A stretch of 64,000 nt of DNA, taken from positions 62,001 to 126,000 of the forward strand of contig NZ_BAQK01000067.1 in the NCBI RefSeq assembly GCF_025994435.1, in the 5' to 3' direction. The stretch comes from Gluconacetobacter johannae. Lineage in GTDB: Bacteria; Pseudomonadota; Alphaproteobacteria; Acetobacterales; Acetobacteraceae. Below, in pieces: positions 42,520-51,987 of this stretch (positions within the stretch are counted from its first letter, which is position 1; each line of letters starts with the position of its first letter). The position numbers were made by a program, and so were the translations under genes. The notes under the pieces are model-generated. The model was not told where the DNA came from. It made no database searches and was given only the letters and a program-made list of their open reading frames with translations.

Positions 42520-43836
42520 ATGGATTCAGCCCCGACGCCCAGTCTTTCCGACACCCCCTTCATGACGACGGCGCAGCGCCTGCGCGGCATCGTGGCGGGG
42601 TCGTCGGGCAATCTGATCGAATATTACGACTGGTACGTCTATTCGGCGTTTTCGCTCTATTTCGCCCGGGCCTTCTTCCCCCAGGGCGACATGACCGCGC
42701 AGTTGCTCAACACCGCCGCGATCTTCGCCGTGGGCTTCCTGATGCGGCCGATCGGCGGGTGGCTGATGGGCATCCTGGCCGACCGCTACGGCCGGCGCAC
42801 GGCGCTGAGCGTCTCCATCCTGGCGATGTGCGCGGGGTCGGCGATGATCGTCGTCTGCCCGGGCTATGACCGGATCGGGGTCGCCGCCCCGATCGTCCTG
42901 GTCGTGGCGCGGCTGATCCAGGGGGTCAGCCTGGGCGGGGAATACGGCGCCAGCGCCACCTACCTGTCCGAGGTCGCGCCGGCGGCCCATCGCGGATTCT
43001 ATTCCAGCTTCCAGTACGTGACGCTGGTCATGGGGCAACTGCTGGCGCTGGTCGTCCTTCTGGTCATGCAGTTCGTCCTGCTGACGCCGGCCCAGATCAG
43101 CGACTGGGGCTGGCGCGTGCCGTTCGGCATCGGCGCCCTGCTGTCGGTCTCGGTCTTCTGGTTCCGCCGGTCGATGCATGAAAGCGCGCAATTCACCCGC
43201 GCCCGCGCGTCCGGCGAGAAAGGCGGCCTGAAAATCCTGTCGCGCTACCGGCGCGAGATCCTGACGGTCTGCGGCCTGACCCTGGGCGGCACGGTGTCGT
43301 TCTACACCTACACGATCTACATGCAGAAATACCTGGTCAACACGGTCGGCCTGTCGCGCGAGCAATCGACCCTGGTGTCCGCCACCGCGCTGCTGGTCTT
43401 CGCGCTGGCCCAACCGGCGTTCGGCGCACTGTCCGACCGGGTGGGGCGCCGCGTGCTGCTGATCGCGTTCGGGGTGCTGGGCACGTTCGGCACGGTGCCG
43501 CTGATGCACGCGCTGTCCGGCGCCCGGGGCATCCTGCCGGCCTTCGCGCTGGTCACGCTGGCGCTGATGGCGGTGTCGACGTACACCTCGATCAACGCGG
43601 TGGTGAAGGCCGAGCAGTTTCCCACCCGCGTCCGCGCGCTGGGCGTCGCCTTCCCCTATGCGCTGACCGTCTCGCTGTTCGGGGGAACGGCCGAATATAT
43701 CGCGCTATGGTGCAAGCAGGCGGGGCACGAGGAGTGGTTCTACTGGTACGTATCGGCCTGCGCGCTGTGTTCGCTGCTGACGGCCCTGTTCCTGCTGGAC
43801 AGCCGGACACGGATCGAGGCCGAGGACGCGGCCTGA
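42520..43836 (+). CDS. MFS transporter, metabolite:H+ symporter (MHS/KgtP-like) family
   Basis: This 438-residue carrier has about twelve membrane helices. MHS marks are SGNLIEYYDWYVYSAFSLYF at the N-terminus, the loop 2-3 motif GILADRYGRRTALS, RLIQGVSLGGEYGASATYLS in TM4 and GALSDRVGRR after TM8. The family imports alpha-ketoglutarate, citrate, shikimate or betaines; the WYVYSAF...ARAFFP start most resembles alpha-ketoglutarate permeases. It follows dctA in the same direction after 108 bases, so the two may serve organic-acid uptake together. Confidence 0.88.
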   Translation: MDSAPTPSLSDTPFMTTAQRLRGIVAGSSGNLIEYYDWYVYSAFSLYFARAFFPQGDMTAQLLNTAAIFAVGFLMRPIGGWLMGILADRYGRRTALSVSILAMCAGSAMIVVCPGYDRIGVAAPIVLVVARLIQGVSLGGEYGASATYLSEVAPAAHRGFYSSFQYVTLVMGQLLALVVLLVMQFVLLTPAQISDWGWRVPFGIGALLSVSVFWFRRSMHESAQFTRARASGEKGGLKILSRYRREILTVCGLTLGGTVSFYTYTIYMQKYLVNTVGLSREQSTLVSATALLVFALAQPAFGALSDRVGRRVLLIAFGVLGTFGTVPLMHALSGARGILPAFALVTLALMAVSTYTSINAVVKAEQFPTRVRALGVAFPYALTVSLFGGTAEYIALWCKQAGHEEWFYWYVSACALCSLLTALFLLDSRTRIEAEDAA

Positions 43837-43849
43837 GCCGGATGGAACG

Positions 43850-43878
43850 CTGGCCCACCCACGCCGATTGGCTATAGT
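43850..43878 (+). promoter_or_regulatory. Candidate promoter for the diguanylate cyclase gene
   Basis: TATAGT at 43873-43878 is a good -10 box, 30 bases before the ATG. The -35 (CTGGCC, 17 bases upstream) is poor. A short leader would result. Confidence 0.3.
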
Positions 43879-43907
43879 GTTATCAAACGGTCCGGACCTT
43901 CGCCTGC

Positions 43908-45116
43908 ATGCCCATTTCCGCGTTTCCCCCCGGCCCGACCATAGCGCTTCTCTGCCTTCTCATCGCCTTTCTCTGCGGCATCGTCCGCCGGTATCATCCC
44001 GAACCCGCCCTGCGCCTGCTCAGCCTGGGGGCACTTGTCGGCGCGATCGGCATGCCCGTGCTGATTATGCGCCCTTCGGTCCCCGAGCTTGTGGCCATTT
44101 CGGTCGGAGACAGCCTCGTCCTGCTGGCGCTGGCGCTGTTCTGGCAATCGGTCATGCGGCTTTACGGCCGTCCGCTTTCCCGCTGGGGCCTCGCGGCGGC
44201 GCCACTGCTGTGGCTGACGTTCTGCACGGCCGCGCCCTTTCGCCGATCGTTCGAGCTGCGCGTCGAAACCGCGATGGTGCTGGTCGGCGCGCTGGTTTTC
44301 CTGCCCCTTCTCCAGTTGCTGCGGGTCCCGCGGGAAACGAAATCGCACCAGGCGCTGATCGTCGTCGGCAGCTTTCATATCGCCTGCTGCGCCGTCCGTG
44401 GCGTCCTGACGGCCCTCCCCGAACTGGTCCGCTGGCAGTCTGTCGCCACGACGATCATGCCGTTCGAGATGATGTCCTACGTCATCCTGTGGCCGGGCTT
44501 CATGCTGACGCTGGTCGCCGAACGCGCGGTCCTTCAGGCGCGGGCCATGGCCCTTCACGACGACATGACGGGCGTGATGAACCGGCGGGGCTTCTGGCAG
44601 GCCGCCGAAACCCTGCCGCAACGCGGCCTGCTGCTGTTCGATATCGACCATTTCAAACGCATCAACGATACCTACGGACATGCGTCCGGCGACAACGTCA
44701 TCCGGCATTTCAGCCGGATCGCCACGGCCACGCTCGGCGCGGACGTGGTCTTCGGCCGGATCGGCGGCGAGGAATTCGCCGCCGCCTTCAGCGGCCTTTC
44801 GCCCGAGGCATTGCGCGCCCATGGCGAACGCGTCCGCATCGCCTTCGCCACGGCGGCGCGGGCCCACGACATCGCGGCAACCGTCAGCGCCGGCCTCGCC
44901 ACCCCGGCCACCCCCGACCTGCCGCTGGGCGACCAGATGGCGATTGCCGACTGGGCGCTCTACCGCGCCAAACGCCTGGGCCGCAACCGCGTGGAAGGCC
45001 CTCCCACGGAAGACCCCACCGTTCCGGGCGGATACGGCGCGAAACCCGACCCGGCGTCGCGCCCTACTGCACCAGCCGCCGCATCACGCCAGGCAGGAAG
45101 ACTGAGAACGGATTGA
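43908..45116 (+). CDS. Membrane-bound diguanylate cyclase (GGDEF protein)
   Basis: The 402-residue product has six or seven hydrophobic segments in residues 8-205 and a C-terminal GGDEF domain that would make cyclic di-GMP. Domain motifs are DDMTGVMNRRGF, FDIDHFKRINDTYGHASGDN and the active-site GGEEF at residues 286-290. The RxxD inhibitory site that usually precedes GGEEF is missing (GADV instead), so product inhibition is not expected. About 45 residues of Pro/Ala-rich tail follow the domain. The last 53 bases overlap the 3' end of the opposite-strand AsmA-like gene. Confidence 0.93.
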   Translation: MPISAFPPGPTIALLCLLIAFLCGIVRRYHPEPALRLLSLGALVGAIGMPVLIMRPSVPELVAISVGDSLVLLALALFWQSVMRLYGRPLSRWGLAAAPLLWLTFCTAAPFRRSFELRVETAMVLVGALVFLPLLQLLRVPRETKSHQALIVVGSFHIACCAVRGVLTALPELVRWQSVATTIMPFEMMSYVILWPGFMLTLVAERAVLQARAMALHDDMTGVMNRRGFWQAAETLPQRGLLLFDIDHFKRINDTYGHASGDNVIRHFSRIATATLGADVVFGRIGGEEFAAAFSGLSPEALRAHGERVRIAFATAARAHDIAATVSAGLATPATPDLPLGDQMAIADWALYRAKRLGRNRVEGPPTEDPTVPGGYGAKPDPASRPTAPAAASRQAGRLRTD

Positions 45117-48100
45117 CATGCAGCGCGGGCTCGTTCATCGCGCCGCTGACCACGAAGGTCGCCGCCAGCAGCCCGCCCCCCTTCTCGGGACTGAGCAGCC
45201 GCCCGACGCCGGGCATATGGCCGGGGATGGCGTTGACCGCGAAGGCCGGCACGATCGTGCCCTTCAGGTCCAGCCGCCCGCGATCCAGGTCCACCGCCCC
45301 CTGCAGCGTGACGCCCAGCGACGCGTTGCCGGCCTGGCCGTCGTGGATGGACAGGATGCCATCGCGGAACGTCAGCGGCAGCGACACCCGGTCGACCAGG
45401 AAGCCCCCCGCGCGCGGCGCCTGCATCCAGCCATAGATCGAGGCATTGTTCGCCAGCCGCACCGCATCGGGCGCCTTATGCATCATGATGGGGTCCATCG
45501 TCAGCATGCCGGAAAACGGCGCCGACGGCTGACGGTCGTCGAACACCCCCTGAAGGGTCGTCCGACCACCGCTGAACCGCTCCGTCAGGCCGACCTGGCG
45601 CAGGATCCGGCCCAGGTCCTGCACGCTGGCCCACAGATGCCGGCCGTCGGCCTCGGGCGTCAGGATCGCCGTGGCCGGCGACGGGCCGGCCATCGAGAAC
45701 CGCATCCGCGTCAGGCGGACGCCGTTATCCTCCAGATACGCCCGGACGCCCTGAAGGGCGTCCTCGCCGCTGTAATAGAGCGTGCCGGCTTCGGCGTCGA
45801 TCACCCAGCGACGGCCCGGCGGGCCATGGATCCGCCCCGACGCGGCCTCGGGCATGTGATAGCCGGCGGGGGTATCGCCCTTCGACGTCGCCGGGTCGGA
45901 CGCCAGCAACGGCGACAGATCGAGCACCGGCGCATGGATGGCGACCCGGATCGGGTCGCGCGGCCCGGCGGGAATGCCCACCGTGGCGTCGCCCCGCGAC
46001 CGGCCGACGCGGAACCCCCGCAGCACCAGGCGACTGGCCTGCCCGTCGGTCACGTTCGCCCGCCCCTCGACCGACAGCTCCGGCCCCGTCGCACGAATGG
46101 CCTCGACCGACGAAAGACGCGCCTGGTCGAGGCCCAGCCGCACCGACGCATGCGCGGCCTGCCCCCGCGCCTTGCGCCACACCGGAATGGTCAGGGCGGC
46201 GTCGTCCAGGTTCAGGTTCAGGTCGATCCGTCCAGCACCGCCGGGGAACCGGTCGTACGCGACGTCCAGCTCGGCGCTGCCCTCGAAACGCTGCCCGAAG
46301 GTCAGGCCGGTGCGTGCCGCATCCTCGGGCGTGATATGGGCCCGCACCCGCGCGCTTTCGGTCGTGCGGACCGCAGGCCCGGTCCGGAAATCCATGCTGT
46401 AGGAAATCGTCGCGGGCACCCCGCCCAGCCGCCCGTTCCCCCGCAGGGTCAACCCTTCGGTGGTGGCGTCGATGGCCAGCCGTCCGTCATCCAGCCCCCG
46501 TCCCAGCACCACCTTGCCCAGATGGACGCGGGTGATGTCGGCATGGGTGTCCAGCCTGATCTCGGCCACCTTGACATGGGCCGTCAGGGGCAGGGCCAGA
46601 TGCAGCCCGATCCGCGCCTGCCCCGACGGCTGGCTGAAGCCCAGCGGATGACGCGACAGCAGGTGCAGCCGCGGTTCGGCCAGCAGGGCCAGCACATCGC
46701 GGGCATTGCCGCGCAGGGTCGTCGAGATATCGCCGACCTGGTCCTTCAGCAGCAGGCCGTCGATACGCATGTGCCCGGGCCCGACCGCGACCCGGCCGGT
46801 GCCGGTCGCATCCACGTTGCGGCCGGTGCGCTCCACCAGCTGGACCCCATGGTCGAAGGCGATCGACAGCGAATCCGGCCCGTCGAAGACCAGGCTGGCA
46901 TCCAGCCCGTGCATCGGCGCGATCGGCCGCAGCCAGTGCACGTCCAGCCCCGATCCGTTCAGCCCGCCGCCCAGCGCGACCAGGCGTAGCCCGCGCCAGC
47001 CGGTGCGCCCCTGCAACCCGACCGAGACATGCAGGTCGGACGCCGCGCCGCGCGTGATGTTGCGCGTCACCCACAGCCGCGCGCCCTTCGCCGCCCCGGC
47101 CGGCCAGTACTGGCCAAGGGTGGCGAAATCCAGGGCCGGAATGCCGGCCGAAAGCGCGATCCGCACCGGCCCCGTCCCGGTCAGGGACGCGGCGTCCAGC
47201 ACGCCGCCGGCCCGCAGCACCGGGCCGCTGGCCGGCAGGTCCGGATGGTCCGGCGCCCGCAGTTGCGCCACCAGTTCCTCAAGACGGACCGTGGCCGGCC
47301 CGGCCAGCGGTCCGGCGGGCGACGGGGCGAACGTGGCCGACAGATGCGCGTGGCCGCCCTCCAGCAGCAGGTACCCGCCCTGGCCGCTGTCGATGCGACC
47401 GGCCCCGGCATCCAGCCGCAGCTCCGCAGTGCCGGGGCGCATCGTCCAACCCGGCCCGTCGGCGCGCAGATGCACCGTTCCGTCCAGGCCAAGCGGCAGG
47501 TCGATGGCCGACAGCGCCGGCGCGAAGGCGGCGAACGCGGACAGGGCGACCGGCGTCGCCGAGACGCGCCAGCCGACCCCGCCGGCCTCGGGCCGCCCCT
47601 CCGCCCGCACCACGGCGCGCGCGCCCGCCTCCGGCCCCGATATCCCCACGGACGCCCGGCCGGTCAGCCCCAGATGGCCCGCCATCCATTCCGTCCGTAC
47701 ATCCGCCGCGATGCCGTCCAGCCGCCAGCCGCCGGCCCGTGCGTCCGCCAGCGTGACCACCCCGTCCGCGATCGTCAGGCGCCCGATCCGCGCCGGGTCC
47801 ACCGGCAGGCCGCCCCCTTTGTCATCCGGCGGCGTGGCCGGCCCCAGATCCAGCGCGACCGACCCATCGGCCCGCCGCCGCAGCGCCAGGCGCACCGCGG
47901 ACAACGCGATCGTCAGCGGCGCGACCCGCCCATGGACCAGCGCCGCGCCGGCCAGCACCACCCGCGCGGACCCGATCCGGTCGGCCACCACCCCGTCGGC
48001 CCGCAGCAGGCGCAGTCCGTCGGCCGAAAGATCGACCGGCGCGGCCAGCCCCCCATGCAGGACGTCCCACCCGATCCGCACCCGCGCCGCGTCCAGCCGG

Positions 48101-48312
48101 GCCGCCGCCGGACGCCCCGCGTCCCCGGGCACGATCGTCGCCGGCAAGGCCAGCCGGGCCAGCGGCGTGACATCCATCGGCCCCATGGACAGGCGCAGCC
48201 CCAGGACAGCAAGCCCCACGACCGGAAGCGCCGCCACCGCCCCCGCCACCATCGGCAGGATGCGCCGGCGCCGGCCACCGCCGGCCGGCGCGCCTTGACC
48301 CGATGTCGCCAT
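45064..48312 (-). CDS. Large AsmA/YhdP-like envelope protein (DUF3971-type)
   Basis: This 1082-residue protein has one N-terminal membrane anchor (about residues 20-42) and a long periplasmic part rich in beta-strand-like repeats, as in the AsmA/TamB/YhdP group thought to move phospholipids between membranes. The C-terminal part, AVDLDRGRLDLKGTIVPAFA followed by NAIPGHMPGVGRLLSPEKGG, is the most typical block. ATG at 48312 is preferred to GTG at 48330. It is transcribed divergently from glnE and converges on the diguanylate cyclase gene. Confidence 0.85.
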   Translation of the reverse strand: MATSGQGAPAGGGRRRRILPMVAGAVAALPVVGLAVLGLRLSMGPMDVTPLARLALPATIVPGDAGRPAAARLDAARVRIGWDVLHGGLAAPVDLSADGLRLLRADGVVADRIGSARVVLAGAALVHGRVAPLTIALSAVRLALRRRADGSVALDLGPATPPDDKGGGLPVDPARIGRLTIADGVVTLADARAGGWRLDGIAADVRTEWMAGHLGLTGRASVGISGPEAGARAVVRAEGRPEAGGVGWRVSATPVALSAFAAFAPALSAIDLPLGLDGTVHLRADGPGWTMRPGTAELRLDAGAGRIDSGQGGYLLLEGGHAHLSATFAPSPAGPLAGPATVRLEELVAQLRAPDHPDLPASGPVLRAGGVLDAASLTGTGPVRIALSAGIPALDFATLGQYWPAGAAKGARLWVTRNITRGAASDLHVSVGLQGRTGWRGLRLVALGGGLNGSGLDVHWLRPIAPMHGLDASLVFDGPDSLSIAFDHGVQLVERTGRNVDATGTGRVAVGPGHMRIDGLLLKDQVGDISTTLRGNARDVLALLAEPRLHLLSRHPLGFSQPSGQARIGLHLALPLTAHVKVAEIRLDTHADITRVHLGKVVLGRGLDDGRLAIDATTEGLTLRGNGRLGGVPATISYSMDFRTGPAVRTTESARVRAHITPEDAARTGLTFGQRFEGSAELDVAYDRFPGGAGRIDLNLNLDDAALTIPVWRKARGQAAHASVRLGLDQARLSSVEAIRATGPELSVEGRANVTDGQASRLVLRGFRVGRSRGDATVGIPAGPRDPIRVAIHAPVLDLSPLLASDPATSKGDTPAGYHMPEAASGRIHGPPGRRWVIDAEAGTLYYSGEDALQGVRAYLEDNGVRLTRMRFSMAGPSPATAILTPEADGRHLWASVQDLGRILRQVGLTERFSGGRTTLQGVFDDRQPSAPFSGMLTMDPIMMHKAPDAVRLANNASIYGWMQAPRAGGFLVDRVSLPLTFRDGILSIHDGQAGNASLGVTLQGAVDLDRGRLDLKGTIVPAFAVNAIPGHMPGVGRLLSPEKGGGLLAATFVVSGAMNEPALHVNPFSVFLPGVMRRLVQ

Positions 48313-48392
48313 GCCGTTCACGGTACGCACCCGAGCGCCGAAAACACCGCGCCGCCGACCGCCATGCCCCCCGCCAAGCCCGAAAACGGATC

Positions 48393-51300
48393 ATGCCCCC
48401 ACCGACGACACCCTCCGCCCCCACCCGGACGGACAGCCCCTGGACCGACCGCCCCTGGCCCGAGCCCGCCGACCCCCGCGGCGCCGCATTGCTGCTGGAG
48501 GACCTGCGCGAGATCTGGACGGAGCACGGCCTGGATCCCGACCGGCTGCGCGCGCCGGGGGTGGAGCGCCTGCTGGCGGCCCTGGGCGGCAACAGCCCCT
48601 ATTTGGCCGGCCTGGTCCGGCGCGACCCCGAACCGTTCGCCCGCCTGCTGGCCGACGGGCCGGACCACGCGATGGCCGCCATCCTGGACCATCTGGCGTC
48701 CCTGACCCCGCGCGACAGCCGCGCCGACATCGCCGCGACGCTGCGCGCCGCCAAGCGCCAGGCCGCGCTGGCCATCGCGCTGGCGGATATCGGGGGCCTG
48801 TGGACGCTGGAGCAGGTGACGCTGTCCCTCAGCCGCCTGGCGGAAGGCGCGCTGGATGCCGCCGTCAGGCATCTGCTGCGCTCGGCGCACGATACGGGGC
48901 AGATCGTCCTGCGCGACCCCAATCGCCCCGCGCGCGGCAGCGGCTTCGTCGTCCTGGCGATGGGAAAGCTCGGCGCGCGGGAACTGAACTACTCCTCGGA
49001 TATCGACCTGATCGTCCTGTACGATCCGGACTGTCATCCCGGGCACGAGGATCTGCGCCGGATCTTCATCCGCATGACTAGCGATCTTGTCGGCCTGATG
49101 GAAGCGCGCGATGCCGATGGCTACGTCTTTCGCACCGACCTGCGCCTGCGCCCCGACCCCTCGGCGACGCCGCCCGCCATCCCCTTCCCCGCGGGCATCG
49201 TCTATTACGAAAGCCTGGGCCAGACCTGGGAACGCGCGGCGATGACCAAGGCCCGCCCCGTCGCCGGCGACATCGCCGCCGGCCGACGCTTCCTGCGCGC
49301 GATCCAGCCCTTCGTCTGGCGCCGCCATCTGGATTTCGTGGTCATCGACGACCTGCACGACATGAAGGCGCGCATCGACCGGCACCGCAACGCCGGGCGC
49401 GCCGGCCTGTCGCAGCTGACCGACCACACCGTCCACGACCCCGGACAGGCCCGCGACTGGCTGCTGGGCCACGACCTTAAACTGGGCCAGGGCGGCATCC
49501 GCGAGGTCGAGTTCGTGGCCCAGGCGCTGCAACTGGTCTGGGGCGGCCGCAAGCCCGAACTGCGCGACCCCACCACGCTGGGCGCGCTGCGGCGGCTGGT
49601 GCGCTCGGGCCTGATTCCCCGCGCCGAGGGCGAAAGCCTGGCGCGGACCTACCGCATGCTGCGCCGGGCGGAACATCGGTTGCAGATGCAGGCCGACCAC
49701 CAGACCCACCGCCTGCCGCCCACGCGCGAGGCCTTCGACGCCTTCGCCGTGTTCATGGAGGAAGCAGGCGGCCGGGCGCTGGCGGCCATGATGCTGCCGA
49801 TCATGCAGGACTCGCGCCGGATCTTCGAAGGCCAGTTCGCCGAACCCGGCGGCCCCGGCCCCTCGGTCGACCCCGAGGCCGAGGACCTGGCCGACCATCT
49901 GGCGGCGGCCGGCTTCGCCCCGGCCGATATCCCTCCCGCCCTGGCCCTGCTGCAACGATGGAGCGGCAATCGCCTGCGGGCCCTGCGCTCCAACCGGGCG
50001 CACATCCTGCTGCGGCGGCTGTTGCCGGCCCTGCTGGCCCGCTTCAGCCGGCAGCGCGACCCGCTGACCTGCCTGCGGCGGTTCGACGCCATGCTCGCCC
50101 GGCAATGGGCGGGCGTGCAGTTCCTGTCGCTGCTGGAGCGCAACCCGGCCCTGATCGACCGCATCGCGACCATCCTGGACGGCTCGCCCTTCCTGGCGGA
50201 CCATCTGGCCGAAACCCCGGCGGCGCTGGACGGCCTGCTGGACAGCGCGACCGAAGACGAGGACGGGGGCAGCGAGGTGTCCGCCCCCCAGCTGGTGCGC
50301 CAGCACGTCGCCCGCGCCACCTCGACCGAGCAGTTGCTGCCCATCCTGCGCGGGCTGGTGCGGGGCGAGGAATTCCGCCTGTCCAGCGCGCGGCTGGAAG
50401 GGCGGATGGACATCGACCCGGCCAGCCGGGCGCGCACCGACATGGCCGACGCCGTGATTCGTGGCCTGCTGAAGACCGTGACGGCCGAACACCGCCGGCG
50501 ACACGGGCGCGTGCCCGGCGGGGCCATGGCGGTCATGGCGCTGGGCAAGGCGGGATCGCGCGAGATGATGCCGGGGTCGGACCTGGACCTGATGCTGGTG
50601 TTCGACCATCCGGACGACGTGACCGAAAGCGTCCTGCCCCGGCGCGGCGCGGCCGGGGATGGCGGCCTGCCGCCGCGTCCGCTGCCGGTGGGGCAATATT
50701 TCGTCCGGCTGGCGCACGCCTTCATCGGCGCGCTGACCGCGCCGGGGCCGGAAGGGCCGCTGTACGAGGTCGATATGCGGCTGCGGCCGTCGGGTTCCAA
50801 GGGGCCGGTCGCGGTCTCGCTGGCCGCGTTTCGACGCTATCACGCCGAAAGCGCCTGGACGTGGGAACGCATGGCCCTGACCCGCGCGCGGGTGGTGGCC
50901 GGACCGCCCGCCCTGGTCCGCACCCTCCGCGCGGCCATCAACGTCGCGCTGGACGGCCCCCCTCGGACGACCCAGGCCCGGACGGCCAAGGCCCGCAGGA
51001 CGATCCTGGAGGACGCGCGGGCGATGCGCGAACGCCTCGCGCGGGACCTTCCCTCCACCGGCCCATGGGATATCCGGCGCCGGCCCGGCGGCCTGACGGA
51101 CGTCGAATTCATCGCACAGGCCCTGCAACTGGTGGCCGGCGCCCCCACGGCGCGCGATCCGTCCACGCGGGTGGCGCTGCGGCGCCTGGCCCGGCAAGGC
51201 GAGCTGGACCCGGCCTGCGCCCGCCTGCTGGCGCAGGCCGATCATGACTGGCGGTCGGTGCAGAGCATGCTAAGAATCCTGTTCGGGCCACGCCCACCCG

Positions 51301-51449
51301 TCGATCCGGTCGCAGCGACCTCGCCCGCCACGGCCGAGATCCTGCTGCGGGTGGTCGGGGCCGGCACCGTGGACGCGGCGCTGGACCTGATGGATCGCCG
51401 CGCCCAGGCGGTACGGGCGGCCTTCACGCATCTGATCGGCCCGATCTGA
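48393..51449 (+). CDS. glnE: Bifunctional glutamine synthetase adenylyltransferase/deadenylase
   Basis: The 1018-residue GlnE adds and removes AMP on glutamine synthetase in response to PII state and glutamine. It has two nucleotidyltransferase domains: SSDIDLIVLYD at about residues 201-211 (deadenylase half) and PGSDLDLMLVFDH at about 727-739 (adenylylase half). GlnD-like helical modules (GQGGIREVEFVAQALQLVWG and RRRPGGLTDVEFIAQALQLV) follow each. ATG at 48393 fits the length; the site before it is weak. It may be regulated with the divergent AsmA-like gene. Confidence 0.96.
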   Translation: MPPPTTPSAPTRTDSPWTDRPWPEPADPRGAALLLEDLREIWTEHGLDPDRLRAPGVERLLAALGGNSPYLAGLVRRDPEPFARLLADGPDHAMAAILDHLASLTPRDSRADIAATLRAAKRQAALAIALADIGGLWTLEQVTLSLSRLAEGALDAAVRHLLRSAHDTGQIVLRDPNRPARGSGFVVLAMGKLGARELNYSSDIDLIVLYDPDCHPGHEDLRRIFIRMTSDLVGLMEARDADGYVFRTDLRLRPDPSATPPAIPFPAGIVYYESLGQTWERAAMTKARPVAGDIAAGRRFLRAIQPFVWRRHLDFVVIDDLHDMKARIDRHRNAGRAGLSQLTDHTVHDPGQARDWLLGHDLKLGQGGIREVEFVAQALQLVWGGRKPELRDPTTLGALRRLVRSGLIPRAEGESLARTYRMLRRAEHRLQMQADHQTHRLPPTREAFDAFAVFMEEAGGRALAAMMLPIMQDSRRIFEGQFAEPGGPGPSVDPEAEDLADHLAAAGFAPADIPPALALLQRWSGNRLRALRSNRAHILLRRLLPALLARFSRQRDPLTCLRRFDAMLARQWAGVQFLSLLERNPALIDRIATILDGSPFLADHLAETPAALDGLLDSATEDEDGGSEVSAPQLVRQHVARATSTEQLLPILRGLVRGEEFRLSSARLEGRMDIDPASRARTDMADAVIRGLLKTVTAEHRRRHGRVPGGAMAVMALGKAGSREMMPGSDLDLMLVFDHPDDVTESVLPRRGAAGDGGLPPRPLPVGQYFVRLAHAFIGALTAPGPEGPLYEVDMRLRPSGSKGPVAVSLAAFRRYHAESAWTWERMALTRARVVAGPPALVRTLRAAINVALDGPPRTTQARTAKARRTILEDARAMRERLARDLPSTGPWDIRRRPGGLTDVEFIAQALQLVAGAPTARDPSTRVALRRLARQGELDPACARLLAQADHDWRSVQSMLRILFGPRPPVDPVAATSPATAEILLRVVGAGTVDAALDLMDRRAQAVRAAFTHLIGPI

Positions 51450-51481
51450 ACGATTCGGCCCGCCCTTGACGGAGACCACGC

Positions 51482-51967
51482 ATGCCGGACACCGAACTCC
51501 CGATTTTTCCCGCCCCCCGCGCGCCGGTGCCGGATTTCGACATGCCCGCCAGCCGCAACCGGCATGTCAGCCTGGCCGGCATGCGCGGCCGGCCGTTCAT
51601 CCTGTATTTCTATCCCAAGGCCAGCACGCCGGGGTGCACCACCGAGGCCTGCGGGTTCCAGGAAGCGCTCAACGCCCTGGGCGCCACCGGGATCCCGGTC
51701 ATCGGCGTCTCGCGCGACGCGATGAAGGCCATCGACAAATTCGCCGACGCCCAGGGGCTGGACTTCCCGCTGGCCTCCGACACCACCGGCACGGTGACCG
51801 AAGCCTATGGCGTCTGGGGCGAGAAATCCCTGTATGGCCGGACCTATATGGGCGTCGAGCGCGCCACTTTCCTGATCGACGCACAGGGCCGGCTGGTGCG
51901 GGCCTGGCGCAAGGTCAAGGTCACCGGCCATGTGGCCGAGGTGATGAAGGCGGCCGAGGCCGCCTGA
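51482..51967 (+). CDS. bcp: Thiol peroxidase, Bcp/PrxQ-type peroxiredoxin
   Basis: The 161-residue cytoplasmic peroxiredoxin reduces hydrogen and organic peroxides. The active site YPKASTPGCTTEACGFQEAL has the peroxidatic Cys52 and a resolving Cys57 five residues later, the two-cysteine alpha-helical PrxQ arrangement. GVSRDAMKAIDKFADAQGL and the C-terminal FLIDAQGRLVRAWRKVKV are typical. GGAG lies seven bases before the ATG. It follows glnE by 32 bases and may be co-transcribed. Confidence 0.95.
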   Translation: MPDTELPIFPAPRAPVPDFDMPASRNRHVSLAGMRGRPFILYFYPKASTPGCTTEACGFQEALNALGATGIPVIGVSRDAMKAIDKFADAQGLDFPLASDTTGTVTEAYGVWGEKSLYGRTYMGVERATFLIDAQGRLVRAWRKVKVTGHVAEVMKAAEAA

Positions 51968-51987
51968 CCCCGGCGCGCCCTGGGAAA

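Noticed and set aside
48318..51245. A 975-codon minus-strand frame opposite glnE
   Set aside because: Antisense to a clear GlnE; Gln/Ala/Gly-rich with no recognisable domain.
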